A DNA stretch of 64,000 nt, taken from the NCBI GenBank assembly GCA_012520655.1, contig JAAYNW010000095.1:1-64000 (forward strand), written 5' to 3'. Every line of letters starts with the position of its first letter. The stretch's first letter is position 1. Under the pieces are notes generated by a model. It saw only the letters and a list, made by a program, of their open reading frames with translations. It did no database searches and had not been told where the DNA came from. The translations under genes were made by a program, and so were the position numbers. This DNA comes from Clostridiales bacterium. GTDB lineage: Bacteria; Bacillota; Clostridia; Lachnospirales; Lachnospiraceae. Shown here piece after piece: positions 34,091 through 41,959 of this stretch.

Positions 34091-35095
34091 TTATTTTGCG
34101 TTTGCTGCCGCCTTTTCAACTACAGATATAAAAGGTCCTACATGAACGGTTACAGAAGAAATCAGATCCGCATCTGCAGCATATCCTTCTCCGTTAACGG
34201 CGATTCCGCCAATTTCCGATGCAGTCTTTCCTTTTACATAGGAACCAAAAGCATCTGCCTGCTCATTCCACTCTTTACCTATAGAGGAAGCTGCTTTCAT
34301 ACCGTAAGCATCGCCGAGTTCTTGTTTGGTTGCAACCGCAGCTGTTAAATCAGAAGTGATTGCTCCTGTCGCATCGAAGTTAACGTCTCCCATGGATGCA
34401 TCGACATAGCAGCTTGTAACCTTTCCGTTTGCATCTGTCGTTACAACCGAATACATAGAGTACGCTTCCGCAAGACCTGCCGCATCAGCAGTTGCATCCG
34501 TAGATTTGGACATTTCCGTATTAACGCCTAAGCCAAGTTTATCTGTGCTTTTTGCACCCAGATCCTTTGCATTTGCTACTGCCTTCTCAACTGCGGCAAT
34601 AAAGTCGCCTACATGAATAGTTACAGAAGATGTCAAGTCGGCATCTGTAGGTACACCTTCTTCATTCACTGCAACACCTTTTACTTCATCCACAGTTTTT
34701 CCAACTGTATATGCCGCAAAAGCATCTGCCTGCTCATTCCACTCTTTACCGATGGAAGAAGCTTTTCCCATACCATATTCAGCTCCGAGTTCCTGTTTTG
34801 TTTTAAACGTTGTTGAAGGGTCGGTTAAAAGTTTACCTTCTGCCGAGAAATTAATTTTTGTCTGAGCTGCATCAATTTTACATGCCAGAATTTTACCGTC
34901 TGTTCCAACTAGTACGGCAGCTATAATAGAATCTATCTCTGCCAATCCGTCTTCCTCGCCTGCCGGTGTTGATTTGGCAATCGATGTCTCCACACCGAGA
35001 CCTGTTTTTGCTGCTGTTGCCTTTTCTCCGCCGCATGCGGTAAGTGTTCCCGCTACTAAAGTCATGCAGAGTAATAATGCTACTATTTTTTTCAT
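34091..35095 (-). CDS. pplA: Duplicated FMN-binding-type lipoprotein (PplA-like electron carrier)
   Basis: A 334-residue lipoprotein: signal peptide and lipobox LTAC, then two similar units of about 150 residues (about 30-180 and 185-334). Each contains TKQELG, YGM, ASSIGKEWNEQADAF and the ending DADL-x-SSVT-x-HVG-x-FI followed by an Ala-rich helix. The SSVT segments (DADLTSSVTIHVG and DADLISSVTVHVG) align with the D-x-x-SGAT flavinylation motif of FMN-binding domains, making the two Thr residues candidate FMN attachment sites. Listeria PplA, a lipoprotein with two FMN groups, has the same design and carries electrons to extracellular acceptors. It lies within the EET operon between dmkA and fmnB. 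Confidence 0.85.
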   Translation of the reverse strand: MKKIVALLLCMTLVAGTLTACGGEKATAAKTGLGVETSIAKSTPAGEEDGLAEIDSIIAAVLVGTDGKILACKIDAAQTKINFSAEGKLLTDPSTTFKTKQELGAEYGMGKASSIGKEWNEQADAFAAYTVGKTVDEVKGVAVNEEGVPTDADLTSSVTIHVGDFIAAVEKAVANAKDLGAKSTDKLGLGVNTEMSKSTDATADAAGLAEAYSMYSVVTTDANGKVTSCYVDASMGDVNFDATGAITSDLTAAVATKQELGDAYGMKAASSIGKEWNEQADAFGSYVKGKTASEIGGIAVNGEGYAADADLISSVTVHVGPFISVVEKAAANAK

Positions 35096-35173
35096 ATTTT
35101 ACCTCCGTTTTGTGCCGTCGACGCGGCTATTTCTTTATTTCAATCCGGCTTATCCGGATGAAAAACATTGTTA

Positions 35174-36082
35174 TCAGATTCTATCGAGAATCACTGCCAA
35201 AAAAATGGCCAAGGTGTTCGCACCCATAATTAAAATAAAATTAATAATACTGATATTAAAAGTTGTTGCTTTATCTTGCTTATTTAAAAATGTACGGATA
35301 TTTCTCTGCACCGGTATAATGGTTAAAAGAGAAAGAAGCACCACCGGAGAAAGAATTCCTAATATTACCTGTAAAATAGTCGAAAGATAAGTCATATAAT
35401 AGAGTCCCGCAAACAGCGGAAGTGCCATCTTTCCGACATAATATGGTAGAGTATGCCTTTTTACAGCAATATCCTTTTCCAAATCGCAGATATTGTTTGC
35501 CAGCATAATATTGGCCGTCACCGCAAAAGGCGTAACGGAAAAAAGAAGTAAAGTCAACACCGGAATAACCTGCAAGGATAAGGATACTGTCTCTATCGTC
35601 AGGCTGTATGTCAAAAAAGTACCCTCAGGAGAGTTTATATACATCAATATAAAGGGAATTACCACCCCGTAGAAAAAACCGGAAACGACTTCTCCCAGAG
35701 GCATCCGTGAAATCGGCAGGGGGCCATAAGTGTAAAGTACCCCACAAAGGAAACAAATTCCTCCAATAAAAAGAATTACCAAGTCTGTCATATACGCGAG
35801 TGAAAGTCCGAAAGCGACGCTTATTCCAAACAATACATAAATAATCAGAAGTGCCTGCTTTCTTCCGAATGCCAGAATCTGACCGTTATCCTTAGAGTCG
35901 ATGTAATTATTGATCGCTGTGGTCGTCAGATCGAAGAAGAACATTCCGGCAAAGAACACAAGCGTCTTTCCCCACTGTATATCCTGCCGCTGATACAGCA
36001 GAAATCCGATCGTGAGCAAAAAAGTAAAAGTACTTGTAATCTTAGTTTTAATCTCAATATAATCAAAAAACCTTCCAAGCAA
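35174..36082 (-). CDS. dmkA: UbiA-family prenyltransferase (MenA/DmkA-like)
   Basis: A 302-residue integral membrane prenyltransferase with about eight to nine membrane segments. The first Asp-rich motif is NNYIDSKDNGQILAFGRKQA and the second NNICDLEKDIAVKRHT, both binding magnesium and prenyl diphosphate. It would transfer a polyprenyl tail to dihydroxynaphthoate, producing demethylmenaquinone for the EET chain. Translation starts at TTG (36082) after AAGGAGGGG. It lies 16 bases after the polyprenyl synthase gene. No menaquinone ring-synthesis genes are in the window. Confidence 0.88.
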   Translation of the reverse strand: MLGRFFDYIEIKTKITSTFTFLLTIGFLLYQRQDIQWGKTLVFFAGMFFFDLTTTAINNYIDSKDNGQILAFGRKQALLIIYVLFGISVAFGLSLAYMTDLVILFIGGICFLCGVLYTYGPLPISRMPLGEVVSGFFYGVVIPFILMYINSPEGTFLTYSLTIETVSLSLQVIPVLTLLLFSVTPFAVTANIMLANNICDLEKDIAVKRHTLPYYVGKMALPLFAGLYYMTYLSTILQVILGILSPVVLLSLLTIIPVQRNIRTFLNKQDKATTFNISIINFILIMGANTLAIFLAVILDRI

Positions 36083-36098
36083 TTGTTCTTTCCCCTCC

Positions 36099-37067
36099 TT
36101 AGATTTCTACCTTTTTACCGGCTGCTTTATCCATAATTGTCGTAACCTGCCGACGCTTCTTTTCAGTCACGTCCAGCTTGTCTATACAGCGCCCGGCCTT
36201 TTTATAATATCTTTCGATAATATACCTGGTATAATCCAGCCCGCCGGCTTCTTCTACAGCTCGGTTGATGTCCTCTCTGACAATATTGCCATCGAAAGCT
36301 CTCTTTCTGAATTCAGGCAGCCTCTCCAGAGCATGAATCAAAGGAAGGGTAATGACTCCCTGCTCATAATCCGACTGGACGGGCTTCTGGGCTTGCTCTA
36401 TTGTTTTATCAAAATCCAGACAGTCATCCCGCAGCTGAAAAATCAGACCTACGTAATTTCCAATCTTCTTATATTTTTTGACTTCCTCATGAGAGCAGCC
36501 GCCCAAAATAGCTCCTGCAAGGAAGGAAGCCTCAAAAAGAGCCGCCGTTTTTCCCGATATGATTTTTACGTATTCAAATACTGTCAGATTCAGATTCTTA
36601 TTATTAATATGCTGTAACAGTTCACCCAGACACAGTCTGCTGATATAATCGGGAAGGTCTATATCCACATAGTCCTTCCTGTTTGGGATGGCCGCCGCCA
36701 TTTTCAACGCAAGACTCAAAAGATAATCTCCGCAAATAACAGCAGTTCGTTTCCCATATTTCTTTTGAAGGGTTTCCTGACCTCTTCTTAAGTGTGCGTT
36801 ATCAATTACGTCATCATGAACTAGAGATGCCAGATGAATGATTTCAATCGCTGCGGCCGCATATATCGCACCGGGAGCAATCTTCCCCTCACTATCCTCA
36901 GCACAGATCAGTACGGAAGTCGCACGGATCATTTTCCCTTGTGAAGCGGATAAGTGAGTCAGATAATCGTTGATTATGCGGGGGGATCCGGTCAGAGCCT
37001 TCTGAATCTCTTTTTTAACAAGTTCATAAGATTCCTCGTATGTTAATTTCTCCATTGCTTCACCCAT
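36099..37067 (-). CDS. dmkB: Trans-polyprenyl diphosphate synthase (DmkB-like)
   Basis: A 322-residue cytoplasmic enzyme extending farnesyl-type primers with isopentenyl diphosphate. The first Asp-rich motif is LVHDDVIDNAHLRRG and the second FQLRDDCLDF. It makes the side chain for the quinone attached by the next gene's product. The start is ambiguous: ATG at 37067 has a weak ribosome binding site, and ATG at 37055 follows GGGTGA. It is 7 bases after ndh2, in the same operon. Confidence 0.92.
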   Translation of the reverse strand: MGEAMEKLTYEESYELVKKEIQKALTGSPRIINDYLTHLSASQGKMIRATSVLICAEDSEGKIAPGAIYAAAAIEIIHLASLVHDDVIDNAHLRRGQETLQKKYGKRTAVICGDYLLSLALKMAAAIPNRKDYVDIDLPDYISRLCLGELLQHINNKNLNLTVFEYVKIISGKTAALFEASFLAGAILGGCSHEEVKKYKKIGNYVGLIFQLRDDCLDFDKTIEQAQKPVQSDYEQGVITLPLIHALERLPEFRKRAFDGNIVREDINRAVEEAGGLDYTRYIIERYYKKAGRCIDKLDVTEKKRRQVTTIMDKAAGKKVEI

Positions 37068-37074
37068 ATCTTTT

Positions 37075-39114
37075 CTAATCTTGATACAGATACAGCTTCC
37101 GGATCAGAGGCAGCTTTCTCCAGAGCTTCTTTAACACCGGCATTGCATAGTAGTCAAAGCCAAACGTTCTTCCCGCACCGATTAGTACTGCAATACCCGC
37201 AAAAACCATCCAGAAGGTTCCCAAATACAAGCCTGTGGTGCATACGAACATAAATTGCAGAACGAGAGATACTGCTGCTGCCGGAGAAGTAAAGAGCCCT
37301 CCCATCAGCGCGAGTCCGATTAAGATTTCCGCGATAACAATGAAAATCTGCATCACAATCTGTACCCGGTTATACGGAATAATCCATGTGTCTACAAACC
37401 AGTTCATAAGCGGAACATCCAATCTGAATGCCAAATCGCTCAAGGTTGAAGATGCCAGTTCCGTTCCACTGACAAATATCATTCGAAACAGACCAAGGAT
37501 ATTCCAATTAAAAATTACTTGTCCGGTAGAAGCTACTGCTGTTGCCGCGCCTGTCGCTACGCTTACTGCATCCGCCGCTGCCGCTGCGGTGCCCGTTGCT
37601 GCGCTAACAGTATCGGCGACTGCCGCTGCTGCGGTTGTTGCTGCGCTTACTGCATCCGCTGTCGCTGCGGTGCCGGGGTTCAATATGCTGTCATACCAAG
37701 CGTTGGCTCCGCCGAAGAAGCCTTGCAGCTTCGGCTCTTTAAACCAACCCTCCAGAATCTTCATAACACCTTCAAACAACCATACCGCACCGAGCCAGAC
37801 CCTTAAGGGAACGAGGAGAAAGCTCGGCGTTCTGTTGGAAAAATGTCCGCCGACAAAGCTTCTGCAATCGCGTATAGTAAAAAATTCATGTTTTATATAA
37901 CTAAATATTTTATTCCATCCAAGTACCTGAACAAAATAAACAATATTGATAAAATGCTTTGCAAACATAGCCAGAAAGGAAGGAAGACTGAAGAACCGTC
38001 CAGGAAGCCCTACATGAGCCGTTCCGTAGCGTCCTCCGATACAAACCATTACCCCGTGGAATGCCGGTTTGTATTCTTCCATTTCATTTTTTCCTGTCAA
38101 AGCGCTGACGATGTTATGAGCTGCAGTATCTGCACTCTGCTCGGCATTCTCTACCATCTGGGGAACGGATACTTCCGCTCCTTCGGGAACATAATACATA
38201 TTATCACCGACAACATATACCGAATCATCCCGGGTAGAGCGCAAATACTTATCTACCGGAATGCGTCCGCCCCTCTGCTTTTCCAAAGCGTCGGCTGATG
38301 CCGCCGCAATAGAACTGCTCTGGATTCCCGCTCCCCAGATTACCGTTCCGACGCTTCTCGTATTGATTTCTCCATTGCACTTCAGTTCAATGGAATTCTC
38401 GGTAACTCGGGTTACACTCGTATTCATACAAAGCTGTACGCCCATTTTATTTAATCTTTTCGCAACCTTGGCCGATAACTTTTCCGGAAGGTTCGGAATA
38501 GGTCTGCTTAAACCATCCACATTGACCATGGTTACTTCGTTTCTGTCTATTTCGAATTTCTCACAGAGGATAGGAACATATTCCGCAAGCTCTCCTACCA
38601 TCTCCACTCCGGTAAATCCCGCGCCAATTACATAAAACGTCAGCAATCTCTTGCGTTCTTCCGGATTTCTTTCGCCTGCCGCTTTGCGGAACATATTCAA
38701 AATACGCTCCTTTAACAGAATGGCATCTTCATATGACCAAAGCTTGAAAGTATATTCCTCCGCCCCGGGCACTCCGTAGAATGTCGGTCTGGAGCCGGAT
38801 GCTATTACCAGATAATCATATTCATAAGAGGCAGCTTCGCCTTTTACTGTTTTTGTCTCAAAATCCACTTCGGTCACGGTATCCAGCTTCACATTTACTT
38901 TTCTTCCTGCGAACACCTTCTTTAAGCTGATTTTAATGCTGTCTTCATCCACTCTGCCGGCAGCGACCTCATGCAGCTCCGTAAGCATTGTGTGGAAAGG
39001 ATTTTTATCGATGATGGTAATTTCCACATCTCCCTGCTTTTTAAGTCTTTTTGCAAGTTTCTTTGCCGTAAGGATGCCGGCGTAGCCCGCTCCTATAATT
39101 ACTACTTTCTTCAT
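37075..39114 (-). CDS. ndh2: Type II NADH dehydrogenase with C-terminal membrane domain (Ndh2-like)
   Basis: A 679-residue fusion. Residues 1-400 are a type II NADH:quinone oxidoreductase: IIGAGYAGILTAKKLAK (FAD), VIGAGFTGVEMVGELA (NADH), VYVVGDNMY (FAD end) and VPQMVENAEQSADTAA. Residues about 425-660 form a multi-spanning DoxX-like domain (WLGAVWLFEGVMKILEG, IVIAEILIGLALMGGL, GLYLGTFWMVFAGIAVLIGA). This long form is the Ndh2 that feeds electrons into the demethylmenaquinone pool of the EET chain. An Ala/Val/Thr-rich repeat of about 45 residues interrupts the membrane domain. It is the first gene of the operon; ATG follows TAAGGAG. Confidence 0.92.
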   Translation of the reverse strand: MKKVVIIGAGYAGILTAKKLAKRLKKQGDVEITIIDKNPFHTMLTELHEVAAGRVDEDSIKISLKKVFAGRKVNVKLDTVTEVDFETKTVKGEAASYEYDYLVIASGSRPTFYGVPGAEEYTFKLWSYEDAILLKERILNMFRKAAGERNPEERKRLLTFYVIGAGFTGVEMVGELAEYVPILCEKFEIDRNEVTMVNVDGLSRPIPNLPEKLSAKVAKRLNKMGVQLCMNTSVTRVTENSIELKCNGEINTRSVGTVIWGAGIQSSSIAAASADALEKQRGGRIPVDKYLRSTRDDSVYVVGDNMYYVPEGAEVSVPQMVENAEQSADTAAHNIVSALTGKNEMEEYKPAFHGVMVCIGGRYGTAHVGLPGRFFSLPSFLAMFAKHFINIVYFVQVLGWNKIFSYIKHEFFTIRDCRSFVGGHFSNRTPSFLLVPLRVWLGAVWLFEGVMKILEGWFKEPKLQGFFGGANAWYDSILNPGTAATADAVSAATTAAAAVADTVSAATGTAAAAADAVSVATGAATAVASTGQVIFNWNILGLFRMIFVSGTELASSTLSDLAFRLDVPLMNWFVDTWIIPYNRVQIVMQIFIVIAEILIGLALMGGLFTSPAAAVSLVLQFMFVCTTGLYLGTFWMVFAGIAVLIGAGRTFGFDYYAMPVLKKLWRKLPLIRKLYLYQD
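37531..37672 (-). repeat. Ala-rich tandem repeat inside ndh2
   Basis: About three imperfect 14-16-residue units (ADAVSAATTAAAAV, ADTVSAATGTAAAA, ADAVSVATGAATAV). The unit GCGGATGCAGTAAGCG recurs at DNA level. It probably forms an extracytoplasmic loop or linker between membrane segments. Confidence 0.8.
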
Positions 39115-39185
39115 CGTTTCTTCTCCTTAAGTTTCATGTAAACCAATGTTCTGATTCACTTTCATCCATTAAATAATCGTAAATG

Positions 39186-39203
39186 GCGTTAAACTTTTAA
39201 CAA
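39186..39203 (-). promoter_or_regulatory. Rex-like operator upstream of ndh2
   Basis: The 18 bases GCGTTAA-ACTT-TTAACAA match the Rex consensus TTGTTAA-N4-TTAACAA at 12 of the 14 defined positions (right arm perfect, left arm 5 of 7). It lies about 75-90 bases before the ndh2 start codon. A weak promoter (TTGTTA-16-TACGAT on the minus strand) would overlap it. Confidence 0.55.
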
Positions 39204-39212
39204 TTACATTGT

Positions 39213-39241
39213 TTGCAAAACATATTTTTTTCTTGTATAAT
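39213..39241 (+). promoter_or_regulatory. Strong candidate promoter toward hxlR
   Basis: TTGCAA (39213-39218), a 17-base spacer and TATAAT (39236-39241). A long leader of about 195 bases separates it from the hxlR start codon. A second TATAAT (39366-39371) is nearer but has a poor -35. Confidence 0.55.
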
Positions 39242-39304
39242 TATTGTAAACATAAAATCGCATCATCTATACATAATAAAGGATATAATTCGTATTCACA
39301 AGAA

Positions 39305-39340
39305 GGTACTTTAAAGTTCCTAAGTATCATTTAGTATACC
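39305..39340. promoter_or_regulatory. Candidate HxlR operators
   Basis: GGTACTTTAAAGTTCC (39305-39320) is a palindrome apart from one T-T pair, followed by GTATCATTTAGTATAC, where the GTAT half-site recurs in both orientations. They lie between the divergent ndh2 and hxlR genes. HxlR proteins generally bind such GTAC/GTAT-armed palindromes. Confidence 0.45.
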
Positions 39341-39439
39341 ATCTCTTGCCCGAAAATTATACGTCTATAATATGTTAAATTTAATACTATTATATTATAT
39401 ATAAAAATATTTGAAAAGCGGAAAGGTGTAGATATATTC

Positions 39440-39856
39440 ATGGAAACAAACACAAAAAAGCATGAGAATTGCTTTATGAGAGAAACTTGCTTAAAGGACG
39501 ATTTATGCCCTATGGTTTTGGCATATAAATTACTATCCGGGAAACGGAAAATTATGATTTTATGGTTTTTAAGCAACAAAGTACTGCGCTTCAATGAACT
39601 TCTGAAACGCATGCCCGACGTTACACAAAAAATGCTTACAAAACAGTTGAGAAGTCTGGAGGAAGATCATCTTATCACGAGACATATATATCCCACGGTT
39701 CCTCCCAAAGTCGAATATGAAATCACTGAGATAGGAAAACAAATCGTTCCTATTTTGGAATTGATGCATCAATTCGGAGCTTCCTATATAGAAACGTTCC
39801 GTGATGAATTGAATGCGCGCAAAGCGGCCGAAGAAAATCCTGAAATCTGCAGCTAG
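39440..39856 (+). CDS. HxlR-family winged-helix regulator, cysteine-rich N-terminus
   Basis: A 138-residue MarR-like DNA-binding protein. LSGKRKIMILWFLSNKVLRF (first helices), VTQKMLTKQLRSLEEDHLI (recognition helix) and PKVEYEITEIGKQI (wing) define HxlR. The N-terminus has three cysteines (NCFMRETCLKDDLCPMVL), where the last one corresponds to the redox-sensing Cys of YodB/QorR-type members. It is divergent from the EET operon, so it may sense quinones or electrophiles and control ndh2 and its own gene (inference). Confidence 0.85.
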   Translation: METNTKKHENCFMRETCLKDDLCPMVLAYKLLSGKRKIMILWFLSNKVLRFNELLKRMPDVTQKMLTKQLRSLEEDHLITRHIYPTVPPKVEYEITEIGKQIVPILELMHQFGASYIETFRDELNARKAAEENPEICS

Positions 39857-39908
39857 TACTGCCCTGGCGCCGCAGGTCAAGCAGCGCGCAGGCAATTCTA
39901 TCATTAAT

Positions 39909-40745
39909 CTATAATTTGTATTCCATCAATATTACTTCCGGTTTATCAGCATTCATCTCCTGAATCTTTTCCCAGTTCATAACAAACTCCAATAATGCGT
40001 CGATGGTAGCCATTTCCTTTAAATGCTCATAATTCTTGTAAAACCCGAAGGTCTCTTTTTTCGCATTGGATATAAGCGCATAATCTGCCAGCTGAGCTAT
40101 AGGAGATTGCCTGTATCCGGTAATTGCAATTACCTTAAGACCTTTTTCTTTTCCCATTTCCACTCCCTGGATTACCTGTTTGGATCTGCCTGATTGAGAT
40201 ATAGCAATGATAATATCTTCTTTCGTCGCAAGGTTTATATGATTTAAAAAGTATTCCGGAGAAATTCCAGTGCTGCACTTCACTCCCAGTCTTCCTAAGC
40301 GGAACCCCATATAAAGAGAAAGCGGGGTCGTATTACCGACCGCTATGATATGAGCCTGTCCGCATGTCTTAATCAAATTCGCGCACTCTTTCACTTCCTG
40401 CTCATCCATGTTTTCTCCTATTGCTATCATGGTATTGGCATATTCCTGAAAGACTCTTCCGACTGCATTCCCTTCGTTATGCAATCCTTCACTACTCTTA
40501 TCGTCTTCTCTCCCTACATCTTTAGCTAACATCAGTCTGAATTGATAATAGCCTTTGTAACCTAGGTGAGAGCACATTCTAACCACCGTCGCATCGCTGA
40601 CTCCGCTGACTTTTGCCAACTCAGATACCGTTGCGTTTACTGTCTCCTGTGGATTCTCCAAAACATAATCCGCTACTTTCCTTTCTGCAGAAAAAATCTT
40701 ATCGTAATTGTCTCTGATTACGTCCAGCACCGGCCTATCTAACAT
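39909..40745 (-). CDS. RpiR/MurR-family transcriptional regulator
   Basis: A 278-residue regulator. The N-terminal RpiR helix-turn-helix covers residues 1-77 (VSELAKVSGVSDATVVRMCS), and the C-terminal SIS domain (about 105-245) binds a phosphorylated sugar (IIAVGNTTPLSLYMGF, IIIAISQSGRSKQVIQG). It is the last gene of the sugar operon, after a PTS EIIC and two sugar-phosphate isomerases, so it probably senses a pathway sugar phosphate. The palindrome upstream of the ADP-dependent kinase gene is a candidate target. Confidence 0.9.
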   Translation of the reverse strand: MLDRPVLDVIRDNYDKIFSAERKVADYVLENPQETVNATVSELAKVSGVSDATVVRMCSHLGYKGYYQFRLMLAKDVGREDDKSSEGLHNEGNAVGRVFQEYANTMIAIGENMDEQEVKECANLIKTCGQAHIIAVGNTTPLSLYMGFRLGRLGVKCSTGISPEYFLNHINLATKEDIIIAISQSGRSKQVIQGVEMGKEKGLKVIAITGYRQSPIAQLADYALISNAKKETFGFYKNYEHLKEMATIDALLEFVMNWEKIQEMNADKPEVILMEYKL

Positions 40746-40825
40746 TACTGCATCCCCTTTCTGTTTGTTCTGTTCCTATTTTGCGTCTTTTTTTCTATAA
40801 CTTCAAGTTTTTCTTACGAAAAATA

Positions 40826-41920
40826 TTATTTTTTCCTATATCCTATCATCATGGTAATGAAAGCAACTACAAAAGAAATAATACCTGCTATCGCGGCCTC
40901 TGTCAAATTGCCGGGATCCTTGTCGCTCTGAAATATCAAAATAGAGAATACCGTAGGGAATGCATAGACATACGCATGAATTGTCACAATCCCCTGGTAA
41001 ATTCCTCCTGCTGCTCCTGCCGCTATTGCTGAAATCAGAGCTATCCGGTCAGTAAGGCAAATTCCGTATAAAACCGGCTCAGTCGTTCCCGTAAAAAAAA
41101 CGGTAATCAACGTAGCAAGCACCGAATTCTTCTTCTCTTTCTCCTTGCTCTTCCACAGGGTAAAGAGTGCAATTGCAGTAAGAGACATGGTAAGCATAAA
41201 GTAGCCTACCATAAACCCACTCTCTACACCGTATTCCCCCAGATTCTGAAGAATCAAGGCGACAAATATCCATTGAACGCCTGCTATAATCTGCAAAGGA
41301 GCCGTAGCTCCGAATATTGCCCATGCCAGAACCGGGATATTAACCTGAAGCCAAGAAATTAAAGCAAAGATTCCCTGACTGACAATATCAATTGCCGGTC
41401 CTATCACAAACATTCCGACAAGTGCCGATATCAAAATGAGCAAAAATCGTAAAAATATATCTTTTAAAACACCCCTCAGCCATTTTTCCAACGCCTTTTC
41501 TAAAATACTCATCAAAAAAATCAAAACTATAATAGGGAAAACCGTATACGCGTAGGTCACACGGTATAAAGGGATTCCCATAAACAATACTTCCTGTTCC
41601 CTCTCCATCAGATTCGTAAAGCCGGGTAGCAGTAAAGTACCCGCCGCCGCCATGGCACTAACCACATCCGCCTCAAAATGTTTTGCTGACGCATATGCCA
41701 CAATGAGCGGCAAAAAATAAAAAGGAGCATCCCCAATAGACTCTAAGATCATCTTTGTATCCGGATATCTTGAGATAATGGGCGTATAACTCAAAATTAA
41801 AGTCGTAAGCTTCAGCAGACCGCCTGCAATAAGCACCGGTATAACCGGCAGCATACATGAGGATAAATGATAAAGCATCCTGTCAAGGTAATTTCCTCTC
41901 GATATCATATCTATAACCAT
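40826..41920 (-). CDS. PTS EIIC-type sugar permease without EIIA or EIIB domains
   Basis: A 364-residue membrane protein with about ten hydrophobic segments of the glucose/beta-glucoside EIIC superfamily. YLDRMLYHLSSCMLPVIPVL resembles the EIIC start and TVFFTGTTEPVLYGICL matches the GITEP substrate loop. No EIIB Cys domain or EIIA domain is fused or encoded nearby, and no HPr gene is in the window. It may use EIIA/EIIB from elsewhere or have another transport or sensing role. It lies between the TPI homologue and RpiR. Confidence 0.8.
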   Translation of the reverse strand: MVIDMISRGNYLDRMLYHLSSCMLPVIPVLIAGGLLKLTTLILSYTPIISRYPDTKMILESIGDAPFYFLPLIVAYASAKHFEADVVSAMAAAGTLLLPGFTNLMEREQEVLFMGIPLYRVTYAYTVFPIIVLIFLMSILEKALEKWLRGVLKDIFLRFLLILISALVGMFVIGPAIDIVSQGIFALISWLQVNIPVLAWAIFGATAPLQIIAGVQWIFVALILQNLGEYGVESGFMVGYFMLTMSLTAIALFTLWKSKEKEKKNSVLATLITVFFTGTTEPVLYGICLTDRIALISAIAAGAAGGIYQGIVTIHAYVYAFPTVFSILIFQSDKDPGNLTEAAIAGIISFVVAFITMMIGYRKK

Positions 41921-41959
41921 TTGCCTTTCAATATCTGGTCAGTTTGTGTCTTTCCTCTT

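Noticed and set aside
37519..37806. Cys/Arg-rich plus-strand frame opposite the ndh2 repeat
   Set aside because: It arises from the GC-rich Ala repeat read in antisense.
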